In this document: positions 34,817-42,652 of the stretch, one piece after another
Numbering within the stretch: position 1 is the stretch's first letter
Layout of the letters: each line of letters starts with the position of its first letter
Assembly (NCBI GenBank): GCA_030065115.1
Contig: JASJDO010000013.1
Coordinates: 1-43,207, forward strand
From: Rhizobiaceae bacterium
Lineage (GTDB): Bacteria; Pseudomonadota; Alphaproteobacteria; Rhizobiales; Rhizobiaceae
DNA length: 43,207 nucleotides
Reading direction: 5' to 3'
The notes under the pieces: model-generated
Seen by the model: the letters and a program-made list of their open reading frames with translations, nothing else
What the model was told of the DNA's origin: nothing
The model's database searches: none
Position numbers and translations under genes: made by a program

Positions 34817-35746
34817 TTATGACCATCCTTCAAAGAAGGGCTCGCCTGCCTCCAGTTTCAGACGCTTACCCATTTCAAGGCCGAGTTGGCGGGCATCGGT
34901 GACCGTTCCATCCATTCGGGCTTCGTGATCTTCGGTACCGTCAGGCTTGAGAATAATGCCGTGTAACGAGAGTTTCTCCCCATCGACAACAGCATGGGCG
35001 CCAATCGGTGTACGACACGACCCATCCAGCTCTTCCAGAAAAGCCCGCTCGCAGGTTAAGGCTATGTGGGTATCGCGATGATTGAGCGGTTGCAAAAGTT
35101 CGAGCATGCGTGAATTGCCACGATGGGCTTCTATTGTAATAGCGCCTTGGCCTGGTGCTGGCGGAAAGTCTTCAATCGGCAGTTCACTGGTTATTTCGTC
35201 CGACATGCCAAGGCGGTTTAATCCGGCGCAGGCGAGCAATGTTGCGTCCGCCACCCCATCTTTGAGTTTCTGGAGACGCGTTCCCACATTTCCCCGATAC
35301 ATCACCATTTCAAGGTCAGGGCGCTTACGCCACATTAGTGCCCGGCGACGCAAGGATGCCGACCCCATGATTGCGCCCTGCTCAAGCTGATCAAAAGTCG
35401 CAGCTTTATGTGAGATAAATGCATCCGCCACATTTTCCCTTGGCGGAAAACAAACCAAAGCAAGGTCTTCTGGCAGGGCGGTCGGCATATCCTTTGCGGA
35501 ATGGACTGCCATATCGATCTCACCGTTTGAAAGCTTTTCCTCAATTTCCATCGTGAAAAGGCCTTTGCCACCGATTTCCGAAAGGGCAATATTTGACTTC
35601 TGGCTACGATCTCCTGCAGTGGAAATAACCTCGATATCAACTTCCAGACCGGCATGGGTAGCTTGCAATAGCGATTTCATGTATTCCGCCTGCACAAGTG
35701 CAAGCTGACTGCCTCTGGTGCCAATACGAATGGTTTTATCTGTCAT
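34817..35746 (-). CDS. hemC: Hydroxymethylbilane synthase (porphobilinogen deaminase)
   Basis: Joins four porphobilinogen units into hydroxymethylbilane. The 309-residue product has IRIGTRGSQLALVQAEYMK at the N-terminus, VHSAKDMPTALP with the catalytic Asp86, GSASLRRRA (Arg substrate contacts), PAPGQGAITIEAHRG and Cys244 in ELDGSCRTPIGAHA, which holds the dipyrromethane cofactor. Length is standard. It heads the operon and is divergent from tsaD with a 62-base shared promoter region that contains a palindrome. Confidence 0.97.
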   Translation of the reverse strand: MTDKTIRIGTRGSQLALVQAEYMKSLLQATHAGLEVDIEVISTAGDRSQKSNIALSEIGGKGLFTMEIEEKLSNGEIDMAVHSAKDMPTALPEDLALVCFPPRENVADAFISHKAATFDQLEQGAIMGSASLRRRALMWRKRPDLEMVMYRGNVGTRLQKLKDGVADATLLACAGLNRLGMSDEITSELPIEDFPPAPGQGAITIEAHRGNSRMLELLQPLNHRDTHIALTCERAFLEELDGSCRTPIGAHAVVDGEKLSLHGIILKPDGTEDHEARMDGTVTDARQLGLEMGKRLKLEAGEPFFEGWS

Positions 35747-35787
35747 TTTCTGTTTACAACGGGTTAGGTAATTCCGATTTTACAAAG

Positions 35788-35801
35788 TGTTACAAGTAAC
35801 A
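35788..35801. promoter_or_regulatory. Palindrome TGTTAC-AA-GTAACA in the hemC/tsaD divergent promoter
   Basis: Perfect 6-bp arms (35788-35793 and 35796-35801) with a two-base centre lie 42 bases upstream of hemC and just before tsaD. The GTTAC half resembles the core of the palindrome at 34051-34071 (whose minus strand contains ACGTTACGT), so one regulator could bind both; this is inference. Confidence 0.35.
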
Positions 35802-35808
35802 GGTTTGG

Positions 35809-36891
35809 GTGACAATGCAAAACTTCGGCCCCGTTCTCGGAATCGAAACCAGCTGCGATGAAACCGCTGCAGCTGTAGTGTGCCGTGATCGTTCGGGCAA
35901 GCCGCGTATTCTGTCCAATATTATTCTGAGCCAAATCGAAGAGCATTCCGAGTTTGGTGGGGTTGTTCCTGAAATCGCGGCTCGGGCCCATTTGTCCGCG
36001 CTTGACCGTATCATTAAAGCGGCTTTGCAAGATGCGGATCTGAGCCTCGAGGAAATTTCCGGCATAGGCGTAACATCAGGGCCAGGCCTAATCGGCGGCC
36101 TCATCGTGGGTCTGATGACTGCTAAAGCATTATCAGCCAGCAACACTATTCCCTATCTGGGCATCAATCATCTTGAAGGGCATGCGCTCACGGCGCGCCT
36201 GACAGATGATCTCACGTTTCCTTATCTACTTTTGTTGGTGTCGGGTGGTCACAGCCAGATCCTGAAAATTGAAAATCTTGGGCAGTACAAGCGCATTGCC
36301 TCAACCATTGACGATGCGGTCGGAGAACTGTTCGACAAAACCGCCAAATTACTCGATCTCGGCTTTCCCGGCGGACCCATGGTGGAAAAAGCTGCAAAAC
36401 TAGGGGACCCAAAACGATTTCAGTTCACCAAACCATTGCGCGGCCAGAGTACATTGAATATGTCATTTTCCGGATTGAAAACTGCGGTCAGAAACGAGGC
36501 GGGCAAACATACGCCATTGACGGATCAAACCATTTCAGACATCTGCGCTGGGATGCAAAAGACTGTCGCGGATTTTCTGGCCGAGCGTTGTGATCAAACG
36601 ATCACGCAACATGGGCAAGATACGAAAACACTTGTGGTTGCCGGAGGAGTAGCTGCCAACGGAGAAATTCGGAATGCATTGGAGAAAACTGCTGAAACCC
36701 ACGGGATGCGGCTGATTGCACCGCCGCTAAAGCTCTGCACAGATAATGCTGCGATGATTGCCTGGGCCGCACTGGAACGGTTTGAACGTGGCAAAGTTTC
36801 AAGTCTGGATCTGTCACCAAGGTCACGTTGGCCGCTGGATGAATCAGCTGAAACCATGCTGGGCTCCGGGCGCAAGGGAGCAAAAGTCTGA
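35809..36891 (+). CDS. tsaD: tRNA N6-threonylcarbamoyladenosine transferase TsaD
   Basis: Transfers the threonylcarbamoyl group to A37 of ANN-decoding tRNAs together with TsaB/TsaE. The 360-residue product has the ASKHA-fold motifs [38 protein letters not shown], the metal-binding [12 protein letters not shown] (His121, His125), [14 protein letters not shown], and [16 protein letters not shown]. The GTG at 35809 and the ATG two codons later (35815) are both possible starts. gpsA begins one base after its TGA, so they are cotranscribed, a pairing common in Rhizobiales. Confidence 0.97.
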   Translation: MTMQNFGPVLGIETSCDETAAAVVCRDRSGKPRILSNIILSQIEEHSEFGGVVPEIAARAHLSALDRIIKAALQDADLSLEEISGIGVTSGPGLIGGLIVGLMTAKALSASNTIPYLGINHLEGHALTARLTDDLTFPYLLLLVSGGHSQILKIENLGQYKRIASTIDDAVGELFDKTAKLLDLGFPGGPMVEKAAKLGDPKRFQFTKPLRGQSTLNMSFSGLKTAVRNEAGKHTPLTDQTISDICAGMQKTVADFLAERCDQTITQHGQDTKTLVVAGGVAANGEIRNALEKTAETHGMRLIAPPLKLCTDNAAMIAWAALERFERGKVSSLDLSPRSRWPLDESAETMLGSGRKGAKV

Positions 36892-36892
36892 A

Positions 36893-37867
36893 ATGGCCAG
36901 AATATCAGTCATTGGGGCAGGCGCGTGGGGTTCCGCACTCGCATGCGTTTGCGCAAGGAACGAGCACGAGACAATTCTTTGGTCACGATCTTCGGAACAG
37001 GTCAGGGAGATTTCCGACAACCGGACAAACCATCGTTATCTGGGAGATTTGAGGCTGGACGCCAATATTATACCCACCACGGACATCACTCATGCGCTCA
37101 AAAATGCTGATATCATTTTGCTGTCTATACCTGCGCAAAACCTTGCTTCGGTGCTGGGGTCTTTTCCCGCAGTCACGGAACAGGCAATACTTGTAACCAC
37201 ATGTAAAGGCATCGACCGGGAAACCGGAAAACTCCCCTCCTCGACAGTTAAGCATTTTTTTCCCAACAACCCGATTGCCGCTCTTTCCGGTCCAAGCTTC
37301 GCACATGATGTCGTAAAATCACTTCCAACAGCGGTAACAATTGCAGCCAATGAAATCACCACAGCACAGATGGCTGCTGATGAACTGTCGTCATCAATGT
37401 TTCGCTGCTATTCATCTGAAGATCTGCCCGGCGCAGAACTGGGGGGCGCTTTGAAAAACGTCCTTGCACTTGCCGTCGGTGCAGCCAGAGGAATGGCGTT
37501 GGGCGCTAGCGCAGAAGCAGCACTGATTGCACGTGGATTTGCCGAGATAACTCGTCTCGCGACCGCTTTAGGTGCACGGCGAGAAACGCTCATGGGCCTC
37601 TCAGGTCTTGGTGATATCACCCTAACTTGTTCAACTCCCCAATCCAGAAACTTCAGTTTTGGCATCGCGCTCGGCAAAGGGGATGACTTGCAAGGTCTGA
37701 AGCTGGCAGAAGGCGCTTTCACCGCTGGCGTTGCAAAACGCCTTGCCGATGAACATCAGATCGACGTGCCGATAACATCCGCGATTGTGAATGTACTGGA
37801 AAAACGGGTGACGGCGCGCGAAGCGGTGGAACAACTCTTGACGCGACCCCTCAAGCGCGAGAGTTAA
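36893..37867 (+). CDS. gpsA: Glycerol-3-phosphate dehydrogenase [NAD(P)+]
   Basis: Makes sn-glycerol 3-phosphate from dihydroxyacetone phosphate for phospholipids. The 324-residue product has the Rossmann motif VIGAGAWGSALA, then TCKGIDRETGKLPS, ALSGPSFAHDV, ELGGALKNVLALAVG (catalytic Lys region), GLSGLGDITLTCSTPQSRN and the helical C-terminus. ATG at 36893 is chosen since the longer frame back to 36758 lies inside tsaD; GGGAG is 12 bases upstream. The EVE-domain gene follows 28 bases after its stop. Confidence 0.97.
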   Translation: MARISVIGAGAWGSALACVCARNEHETILWSRSSEQVREISDNRTNHRYLGDLRLDANIIPTTDITHALKNADIILLSIPAQNLASVLGSFPAVTEQAILVTTCKGIDRETGKLPSSTVKHFFPNNPIAALSGPSFAHDVVKSLPTAVTIAANEITTAQMAADELSSSMFRCYSSEDLPGAELGGALKNVLALAVGAARGMALGASAEAALIARGFAEITRLATALGARRETLMGLSGLGDITLTCSTPQSRNFSFGIALGKGDDLQGLKLAEGAFTAGVAKRLADEHQIDVPITSAIVNVLEKRVTAREAVEQLLTRPLKRES

Positions 37868-37895
37868 TAAAGGCACGAAATTCAGGAGAACCCGC

Positions 37896-38333
37896 ATGCA
37901 ATATTGGCTCTTTAAGTCCGAACCCTTCAAATGGTCTTGGGAACAGCAAAAAGCCAAAGGTGAAGCAGGTGAGGAATGGGACGGCATTCGCAACTATCAG
38001 GCCCGCAATAACATGCGTGCCATGAAGATTGGCGACCGTGGTTTTTTCTATCATTCCAATGAAGGCCTTGACGTTGTCGGCATTGTTGAAGTCTCTGCAG
38101 AAAGCGCGCCTGATTCAACGACAGATGACGAACGCTGGGATTGCGTTCACATCCGGGCACTGTGCGATATGCCTGAACCTGTTACGCTAAAAGCGGTGAA
38201 AGCAAATGAGAACTTGTCGGACATGTCTCTGGTCACTTCCATGCGCCTATCGGTTCAACCGGTAAAAGACAATGAATGGATGGAGGTTTGTCGTATGGGC
38301 GGCCTCAACGGAAAAACGCTAAAGCCGCTTTGA
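37896..38333 (+). CDS. EVE domain-containing protein
   Basis: A 145-residue single-domain protein of the EVE (PUA-like) superfamily, related to human THYN1. The fold signature is MQYWLFKSEPFKWSWEQQ, then WDGIRNYQARNNMRAMKIGDRGFFYHSN, VVGIVEVSAESAPD and the C-terminal LVTSMRLSVQPVKDNEW. EVE domains form an aromatic pocket thought to read modified bases such as methylated or hydroxymethylated cytosine; the ligand here is unknown. AGGAG lies 8 bases before the ATG. Its TGA overlaps the TTG start of the glycosylase gene (TTGA), so the two are translationally coupled. It follows gpsA on the same strand. Confidence 0.92.
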   Translation: MQYWLFKSEPFKWSWEQQKAKGEAGEEWDGIRNYQARNNMRAMKIGDRGFFYHSNEGLDVVGIVEVSAESAPDSTTDDERWDCVHIRALCDMPEPVTLKAVKANENLSDMSLVTSMRLSVQPVKDNEWMEVCRMGGLNGKTLKPL

Positions 38334-39523
38334 TCCACCTCGACAACAAAACCGCCAGGCATGTTGTCCTGCATCTGCAAGGCCTGACCCGTGCTCCGCA
38401 TATCGCATTTGAAAAAAACGGATTGGCTGACCTGATTTATCAGCTCGGCTTTGTGCAAATGGATTCGATTCCCTGGGTCGAGCGCGCGCATCACATGATC
38501 CTGTTTGCTCGAAACCAGACCTATCGAACAAAACATCTTTCACAACTCCACGAAAAAGAACAGCAGCTGTTTGAAAACTGGACCCATGATGCGTCCCTCA
38601 TTCCGTGTGAGTTCTGGCCCTATTGGAAACAGAAGTTCCGGCGTGACGAGCCCAAGCTCAAAGAAAAGTTCATTAAGTGGCAGGGTGCAGGATTCATGGA
38701 TCGGGTGGAAGCACTTCGAGATCGGATCGAGCAAAACGGAGTGCTACGCTCCCGCGATCTGGAGAAACCAAAAGGTCAGAAGCTTGAGATGTGGCAATGG
38801 CATGACGGGAAGGCCGCCCTCGAATATATGTGGCGGACCGGTCAATTTGCTGTCGCTGGGCGTGATGGCTTTCAGAAAATCTACGACCTTTGCTATCGGG
38901 TTATTCACGACGATCACTATGGGCGTGAAGTAAGCCACGAAGAATTCGTCGATTGGGCTTGCCGATCCGCTTTAGACAGGCTTGGTTTTGGGACACCTGC
39001 GGACATCGCCCGATACTGGGATCTGCTGTCCATCTCGGAAGTTAAAGATTGGCTCGACGCACGCGCCAAACAGGAGACCAAAACAGTCATTGCCGATTGT
39101 TGTGACGGGTCAAATCCCAAAGAATTCTTTGCGCGACCGGATATTGAGACCATCATAGGAAAACTCGACAAACTGCCTGATCGGATTCGAATGCTTTCAC
39201 CTTTTGATCCAGTCATTCGTGATCGCAAGCGTCTCAAGTGGTTATTTGGTTTCGACTACACCATCGAAATTTATGTACCGCCCGAAAAACGAAAATACGG
39301 GTATTACATTTTCCCACTCTTGGAGAGAGATAAATTGATTGGCCGTGTGGACGCGCAGGCAAAACGCAAGGAAGACATATTAACCGCAACCAAACTCTGG
39401 CTCGAAGACGGGATCAAATGGTCAGCATCGCGTGACGAAAAGTTCAAGGCAGAGCTTATAAGACAGTCAAGATTGTGCGAAACTAAAAGGGTTGATTGGC
39501 ATAAGAATCGAATTGTAACCTGA
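38330..39523 (+). CDS. YcaQ/AlkX-type winged-helix DNA glycosylase family protein
   Basis: A 397-residue protein of the YcaQ/AlkZ (HTH_42) family, monofunctional glycosylases that release alkylated bases and unhook interstrand crosslinks. The catalytic Q-x-D motif is visible at Gln43-Met44-Asp45 in LGFVQMDSIPWVERAHH, the QxD version of E. coli YcaQ rather than the QxQ of AlkZ. Later blocks include RSALDRLGFGTPADIARYWDL, RIRMLSPFDPVIRDRKRL and WLFGFDYTIEIYVPPEKRKYGYY. TTG at 38330 is inferred as start because no ATG precedes the catalytic motif and it overlaps the EVE stop; an upstream ATG at 38276 lies inside the EVE gene. No strong ribosome site, consistent with coupling. Confidence 0.87.
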   Translation: MIHLDNKTARHVVLHLQGLTRAPHIAFEKNGLADLIYQLGFVQMDSIPWVERAHHMILFARNQTYRTKHLSQLHEKEQQLFENWTHDASLIPCEFWPYWKQKFRRDEPKLKEKFIKWQGAGFMDRVEALRDRIEQNGVLRSRDLEKPKGQKLEMWQWHDGKAALEYMWRTGQFAVAGRDGFQKIYDLCYRVIHDDHYGREVSHEEFVDWACRSALDRLGFGTPADIARYWDLLSISEVKDWLDARAKQETKTVIADCCDGSNPKEFFARPDIETIIGKLDKLPDRIRMLSPFDPVIRDRKRLKWLFGFDYTIEIYVPPEKRKYGYYIFPLLERDKLIGRVDAQAKRKEDILTATKLWLEDGIKWSASRDEKFKAELIRQSRLCETKRVDWHKNRIVT

Positions 39524-39546
39524 GAAACAAACACGGAGGTGCAATT

Positions 39547-39945
39547 ATGGATCTTTCAAATCTCAATTACCTAGCCATTCTTGTAGCAGCAATTGCTGGT
39601 ATGGTCTCTGGTGCTGCATGGTATGGCGCATTTGCCAAGCCATGGATGAAAGCAGTTGGATACACAGAAGAGCCGACACCAAATCCAAAAATTTATATTG
39701 TCGCCATCATAGCCCAGCTGATTATCGCTTACATGCTCGCAGTCCTGTTCAGGCATTTCCCGTCTGTGGATTTAGTGTCCGGTGCTTTGGGTGCATTTTT
39801 CTGCTGGCTCGGATTTTGTCTGGCTCCGATGGCAGTCAACCACCGGTTTCAGGACAAAGGCTGGGACCTGACTCTGATTGACGGCGGATATTGGCTGGTA
39901 GTGTTCCTGCTGCAAGGTGCAATCCTGGGGTGGTGGGGAGCTTAA
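39547..39945 (+). CDS. DUF1761 membrane protein
   Basis: A 132-residue protein with four membrane helices: YLAILVAAIAGMVSGAAWYG, IYIVAIIAQLIIAYMLAVLF, LVSGALGAFFCWLGFCLAPM and GYWLVVFLLQGAILGWWG. The WYGAFAKPWMKAVGYTEE loop after helix 1 is the DUF1761 signature. Function unknown. A strong ribosome site (GGAGGTG, 39536-39542) precedes the ATG. It follows the glycosylase by 23 bases, and its TAA overlaps the next ATG in TAATG, so it is coupled to the flavoprotein gene. Confidence 0.9.
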   Translation: MDLSNLNYLAILVAAIAGMVSGAAWYGAFAKPWMKAVGYTEEPTPNPKIYIVAIIAQLIIAYMLAVLFRHFPSVDLVSGALGAFFCWLGFCLAPMAVNHRFQDKGWDLTLIDGGYWLVVFLLQGAILGWWGA

Positions 39946-40652
39946 TGTTCTCTCGCTCTGCATTCACCTATGAAGCTTTGCCACTTCCTGATCGATCTTC
40001 AATGTCAGACAAGGAGATGATTACGGCTGCAAAGGCTTTTTACGAAAAAATGTCCAGTAGACATTCAGTCAGGGACTTTTCTGACCAACCAGTATCACGC
40101 CAAGTAATCGAAGACTGTATTCGAACTGCAGGTTCAGCGCCCAGCGGCGCCAATCACCAACCCTGGCACTTCGTTGCAATCAAAGACCCTGAAAAGAAAA
40201 GACAGATTCGTCGTGCTGCAGAAGAGGAAGAGCGTGCATTCTATGATGGCGGGGCCAGTGATGAATGGATCAAAGCGTTGGCGCCAATCAGCACAGGACC
40301 GGAAAAACCTCATCTTGAGACTGCGCCGTGGCTCATTGTCATTTTTGCCCAGCGCTACGGCGAGTTTGACGACGGAACCCGTTACAAAAATTACTATGTG
40401 AACGAGAGCGTTGGAATTGCGACCGGGTTTTTGCTGGCAGCGCTGCATCATGCTGGCCTGGTTGCTCTTACGCACACACCCAATCCAATGAAATTTCTCA
40501 ATGCTCTACTGGAGCGTCCAGCATCCGAAAAACCGGTCATGATCATTCCGGTCGGCCATCCTGCCACCAATGCAACAGTTCCGGCAGTCGCGAAGATCAA
40601 GAAACCTTTACGCGAAATCATGACCGTATTTGGTGACGGCAATGACCTTTGA
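39945..40652 (+). CDS. Nitroreductase-family flavoprotein resembling iodotyrosine deiodinase
   Basis: A 235-residue FMN protein of the nitroreductase superfamily: SSRHSVRDFSDQPV near 38-50, SAPSGANHQPWHFVAI, NYYVNESVGIATGFLLAALHHAG and LTHTPNPMKFLNALL. These blocks match iodotyrosine deiodinase (IYD)-type members better than nitro-compound reductases. The IYD substrate-lid residues Glu, Tyr and Lys are at Glu96, Tyr100 and Lys121, with the same spacing I recall for human Glu157/Tyr161/Lys182. Predicted role: reductive dehalogenation of halotyrosines or a related phenol; unproven. ATG at 39945 overlaps the DUF1761 stop, with GGGGAG four bases upstream. The acetyltransferase start overlaps its 3' end by 11 bases. 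Confidence 0.85.
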   Translation: MFSRSAFTYEALPLPDRSSMSDKEMITAAKAFYEKMSSRHSVRDFSDQPVSRQVIEDCIRTAGSAPSGANHQPWHFVAIKDPEKKRQIRRAAEEEERAFYDGGASDEWIKALAPISTGPEKPHLETAPWLIVIFAQRYGEFDDGTRYKNYYVNESVGIATGFLLAALHHAGLVALTHTPNPMKFLNALLERPASEKPVMIIPVGHPATNATVPAVAKIKKPLREIMTVFGDGNDL

Positions 40653-41172
40653 CGCTCAGCCGCATTTGTTGAGTCACAGATTGGAACTCAGGCCACTGGT
40701 TCATGAAGATTTTGACGCGCTTTACCTTGCTGCAAGCGATCCGGAAACTTGGGCAGGTCATCCCGCTAAAGATCGGCATGAGAGACCAACATTCAAAAAG
40801 TATTTTGCGTTTCTGATGGAAGCCGGTGGCGTTCTTGCAATTGTTGACCGTGAAACGGGTGAAGTTATCGGCTGCTCACGATACTATGTCTCACCAGATG
40901 TGCCTGACATGATCTCAATTGGCTTCACGTTTTTGGATAAACAATACTGGGGTGGCGCGACAAACAGGGAAATGAAAAGGCTGATGCTTGAACATGCATT
41001 CAAGTCTTTTGATGAGGTCTGGTTTCATATTGACCCGAGCAACATTCGCTCCCAGAAGGCAACAGCGAAACTGGGAGCAGAATGCATTGCCAATCGCGAG
41101 TTAAATCTGGCTGGAAACCCCGCAGAGTGGAAATGTTGGCGGCTTAAAAAAGAAGATTGGAATTCAAACTAG
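40642..41172 (+). CDS. GNAT family N-acetyltransferase (RimJ/RimL-like)
   Basis: A 176-residue acetyl-CoA-dependent acyltransferase of the RimJ/RimL type. The N-terminal LLSHRLELRPLVHEDFDALY is characteristic; later EVIGCSRYYVSPDVPDMISIG, EMKRLMLEHAFKSFDEVWFHIDPSNIRSQKATAKLGAE (motif A and B region) and the C-terminal WKCWRLKKEDW. Acceptor unknown. ATG at 40642 overlaps the end of the flavoprotein gene by 11 bases; TTG at 40630 and GTG at 40633 are alternatives. Its TAG overlaps the stop of the convergent small membrane protein in CTAG (41169-41172). Last gene of the run that starts at tsaD. Confidence 0.92.
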   Translation: MTFDAQPHLLSHRLELRPLVHEDFDALYLAASDPETWAGHPAKDRHERPTFKKYFAFLMEAGGVLAIVDRETGEVIGCSRYYVSPDVPDMISIGFTFLDKQYWGGATNREMKRLMLEHAFKSFDEVWFHIDPSNIRSQKATAKLGAECIANRELNLAGNPAEWKCWRLKKEDWNSN

Positions 41173-41417
41173 CTCGACAAGCCAATAACCATCGCGCCCA
41201 GAGCAACGAGGTGTATGAGAATGATCGCGCGATCATTCCACATCACACCAACAATCAGCCACCCCAGCAGCCCCGCCAGAAAAAGATAAATGTTCAGCGG
41301 CGTGGCGCCAAAGGCCGTAGCGCCATAACCAAGAATCTGGATGATAGAAGCGGCCCACTTGATGAGGAACGCCATACGTTCATTGTTGTGAAGTGGTTTT
41401 TCAGTAATAGCATTCAT
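41169..41417 (-). CDS. Small three-helix membrane protein (DUF6552-like)
   Basis: An 82-residue protein with three membrane helices: AFLIKWAASIIQILGYGATA, TPLNIYLFLAGLLGWLIVGV and AIILIHLVALGAMVIGL, with the loop MWNDRAI between helices 2 and 3. It resembles the family I remember as DUF6552, sometimes mislabelled as ubiquinone methyltransferase; function unknown and the name is from memory. ATG at 41417 has GAGG two bases and GGA eight bases upstream; an in-frame TTG at 41450 would overlap the microprotein gene. It lies 14 bases after the 47-residue microprotein gene on the same strand, so they form a two-gene unit divergent from a LysR regulator. Confidence 0.75.
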   Translation of the reverse strand: MNAITEKPLHNNERMAFLIKWAASIIQILGYGATAFGATPLNIYLFLAGLLGWLIVGVMWNDRAIILIHLVALGAMVIGLSS

Positions 41418-41431
41418 TTCCTCAATCCGTC

Positions 41432-41575
41432 TTAATGGCGGGTAAGCCAACCCCAGAAAGCTTTGACTGCTTTTGCGCGCTCTTCTGGCGCACGGCGCAT
41501 GCCGGCCTCAATTTCGCGGGAAAATTCCGATGGGCTCAGGATTTTGTAGGCGCCTTGGGTATTGCGAATAGACAT
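41432..41575 (-). CDS. 47-residue microprotein, unrecognised
   Basis: ATG at 41575 on the minus strand opens a 47-codon frame ending in TAA at 41432. The product starts MSIRNTQGAYKILSPSEFSR and ends KAVKAFWGWLTRH. The second half is a basic amphipathic helix (EIEAGMRRAPEERAKAVKAF) with a Trp-rich tail, vaguely like the short DUF1127-type regulators of alphaproteobacteria, but I cannot place it. AAAGGAAAG lies about six bases before the ATG, a strong ribosome site, and the frame ends 14 bases before the small membrane protein. It is divergent from lysR. It is likely real because of the ribosome site and tight packing; function unknown. Confidence 0.65.
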   Translation of the reverse strand: MSIRNTQGAYKILSPSEFSREIEAGMRRAPEERAKAVKAFWGWLTRH

Positions 41576-41663
41576 TTGCTTTCCTTTCATCAAATTCTGG
41601 AAACAAAATAATTTCTGGACGCGCCTCTGACAAACTTGTAATTCTTGAGCTTCGATTAAAATT

Positions 41664-41677
41664 ATTTGAAGTCAAAT
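41664..41677. promoter_or_regulatory. Palindrome ATTTGA-AG-TCAAAT over the lysR start
   Basis: Perfect 6-bp arms (41664-41669 and 41672-41677) with a two-base centre; the right arm ends in the first two bases of the lysR ATG (41676-41678). LysR regulators often bind such sites near their own start to repress themselves. A direct repeat TTCTGG also lies in the same divergent gap (about 41596-41623). Binding is inference. Confidence 0.35.
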
Positions 41678-42620
41678 GCGAAAGATTCCTCCCGTAAACG
41701 CAATCAGGGCTTTTGAAGCGGCGTGTCGCCACCTGCAGTTTCAGTTGGCGGCGGAAGAGTTGGGGGTAACGCCTGCGGCACTCTCCTATCAAATACGACA
41801 ATTGGAAGAGCATTTAGGGCTCAAGCTGTTCAGAAGATTGAACCGTGCGGTAGAACTGACTAGGGAGGGCAGAATACTAGCGCCCGGAATCATCACCGCT
41901 TTTGAGACGCTGGAGGAAAGTTTCTCCCTTCTTTCACCTCAAGAAGACAACAAGCTGGTGATTTCGACCGGTCCTGCATTTTCCGCAAAATGGCTCGCGC
42001 CCCGCCTCCATTCCTATTTGGAAGAGCATCCCGAGATCGATTTTCGCTTGTCAGCGAACCTCAAACTCACGGATTTTGACCGCGATGACGTGGATGCAGT
42101 CATTCGGTTCGGTGCTGGCAAATACCCGGAACTGTTTGTGGAGCCATTGTTTCAGGAAATTTCCACCCCGCTCATTTCACCCAAACTGTTCGAAGAAGCC
42201 GGAGGTATTGCGGATGAAAGCCTGTTTGAGCATGTCACCCTCGTACATGATGAATCCTTGAGGTTTTTGGAAGCAAGTCAGTGGGGCAACTGGTTAAGTG
42301 GAATGAACTACGACACTGTCGATCCTGACCGCGGCGTTCATTTTAGTCACGCTGATCATTGCATCGAAGCAGCAGTAGACGGAAGCGGAATTGTCATGGC
42401 TCGTCTTGGCTTTGCTTTCCGGGAGATCAACGCTGGCCGACTGATTGCGCCATTTAAACAGGCGATCAGCGCAAGAGGAGGCTTCTATTTCTGCTGCCCG
42501 CCGGAAAATCTGGAGAAAGAGAAAGTTCTGCATTTTCTCGCATGGCTGCGCGATGAGGCGCAGGCCCAGGAAGAGGCAATTACGGAGTTTATGAAAGACA
42601 GAGTGTTGATTGGAAACTGA
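41676..42620 (+). CDS. LysR-family transcriptional regulator (GcvA-like)
   Basis: A 314-residue regulator. The winged helix (1-65) reads RKIPPVNAIRAFEAACRHLQFQLAAEELGVTPAALSYQIRQLEEHLGLKLFRRLNRAVELTREGR in pieces such as LAAEELGVTPAALSYQIRQL, the form typical of GcvA-type LysR proteins. The effector domain (about 90-300) has VISTGPAFSAKWLAPRL, DVDAVIRFGAGKYPELFVE and GSGIVMARLGFAFREINAGR. Such regulators often control the divergent gene, here the microprotein/small membrane protein unit 100 bases away. The ligand is unknown. A small membrane protein gene follows 32 bases downstream. Confidence 0.95.
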   Translation: MRKIPPVNAIRAFEAACRHLQFQLAAEELGVTPAALSYQIRQLEEHLGLKLFRRLNRAVELTREGRILAPGIITAFETLEESFSLLSPQEDNKLVISTGPAFSAKWLAPRLHSYLEEHPEIDFRLSANLKLTDFDRDDVDAVIRFGAGKYPELFVEPLFQEISTPLISPKLFEEAGGIADESLFEHVTLVHDESLRFLEASQWGNWLSGMNYDTVDPDRGVHFSHADHCIEAAVDGSGIVMARLGFAFREINAGRLIAPFKQAISARGGFYFCCPPENLEKEKVLHFLAWLRDEAQAQEEAITEFMKDRVLIGN

Positions 42621-42652
42621 GTTGCCATAGCTTCTAGATCAGAGGAGCATTC

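Noticed and set aside
36758-36892. gpsA start at 36758
   Set aside because: Lies inside tsaD and adds 45 unrelated residues; ATG at 36893 gives the Rossmann start.
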